Shown here in pieces: positions 5,950-6,017 of a stretch of 6,017 bases of DNA. This DNA is from Ruminococcus sp. UBA3280 (GTDB lineage: Bacteria; Bacillota; Clostridia; Oscillospirales; Ruminococcaceae): positions 25,069-31,085 of the forward strand of contig DETU01000036.1 in assembly GCA_002362175.1 (NCBI GenBank), written 5' to 3'. The first letter of the stretch is position 1, and each line of letters starts with the position of its first letter. The translations under genes were made by a program, and so were the position numbers. The notes beneath the pieces were generated by a model. That model was given only the letters and a program-made list of their open reading frames with translations. It was not told where the DNA came from and made no database searches.

Positions 5950-6017
5950 AATGTAAGCAATTCAATATATATTAATAAATCTCAGTTTTTATTACTGAAA
6001 TTTCATAAACTATTTTT
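5950..6017. other. Right-edge AT-rich segment, no supported gene
   Basis: This 68-base stretch is very AT-rich. One minus-strand frame is open from the edge for 14 codons and stops with TAA at 5972-5974, 22 bases before the hairpin, which would suit the end of a gene outside the window. It is too short to claim. A weak 5-bp inverted repeat, TCAGT/ACTGA (5982-5998), is also present. I see no convincing -10/-35 pair here. Confidence 0.3.

Noticed and set aside
5309..5975. Two forward-strand open frames (5309-5512 and 5706-5975)
   Set aside because: They are antisense to the lipoprotein gene. The second also crosses the terminator hairpin, which is unlikely for a real gene.
5972..6016. Possible C-terminal end of a gene entering from the right edge on the minus strand
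   Set aside because: Only 14 codons are visible and other frames stop even sooner. The nearby terminator makes it plausible but nothing identifies it.
1..6017. Mobile element, tRNA or rRNA genes, CRISPR array
   Set aside because: I saw no transposase, no tRNA-like cloverleaf, no rRNA signature and no spaced repeats; nearly the whole window is accounted for by Tad genes.

Overview
The window is one leftward (minus-strand) gene cluster for a Tad/Flp-type (type IVb) pilus. The DNA is AT-rich with AGGAGG-like ribosome binding sites. The first gene encodes a lipoprotein, and no outer-membrane secretin or CpaB-like gene is visible. This suggests a low-GC Gram-positive bacterium, most likely a gut or rumen Clostridia (Ruminococcus-like Oscillospiraceae). 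The taxon is an inference from protein style, not a proven assignment.

Layout in order of transcription (right to left). The right edge (5882-6017) has no clear gene but holds a perfect 9-bp hairpin with a U-run (5916-5949), a probable terminator or leader attenuator. Then come a secreted acidic lipoprotein (5306-5881), a CpaE/TadZ-type ATPase-like localisation protein with a degenerate receiver domain (4218-5279), the CpaF/TadA secretion ATPase (2959-4197), and the two inner-membrane platform proteins TadB (2091-2939) and TadC (1197-2081). A Flp1-like prepilin (858-1118) follows, and last a prepilin peptidase (1-649) that runs off the left edge. The first five genes are 9 to 26 bases apart, each with its own ribosome binding site, so they are almost certainly one operon. 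The pilin is set off by a 78-base gap on one side and a 208-base gap on the other, each holding a hairpin, which fits separate tuning of pilin level.

How they work together: CpaF powers assembly on the TadB/TadC platform, TadZ probably places the machine in the cell, the peptidase cuts the pilin leader after a glycine, and the mature pilin polymerises. The lipoprotein would sit on the outer face of the membrane and may link the machine to the cell envelope. Minor pilins (TadE/TadF type) would be expected further left, outside the window.

The most unusual points are the pilin lacking the usual Glu+5 and ending in a tandem AGDTS repeat, the TadZ protein lacking both Walker A lysines and the receiver aspartate, and the lipoprotein with a faint SLH-like repeat pattern. 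Three start codons (TadB, TadZ, peptidase) are decided by ribosome-binding-site spacing.
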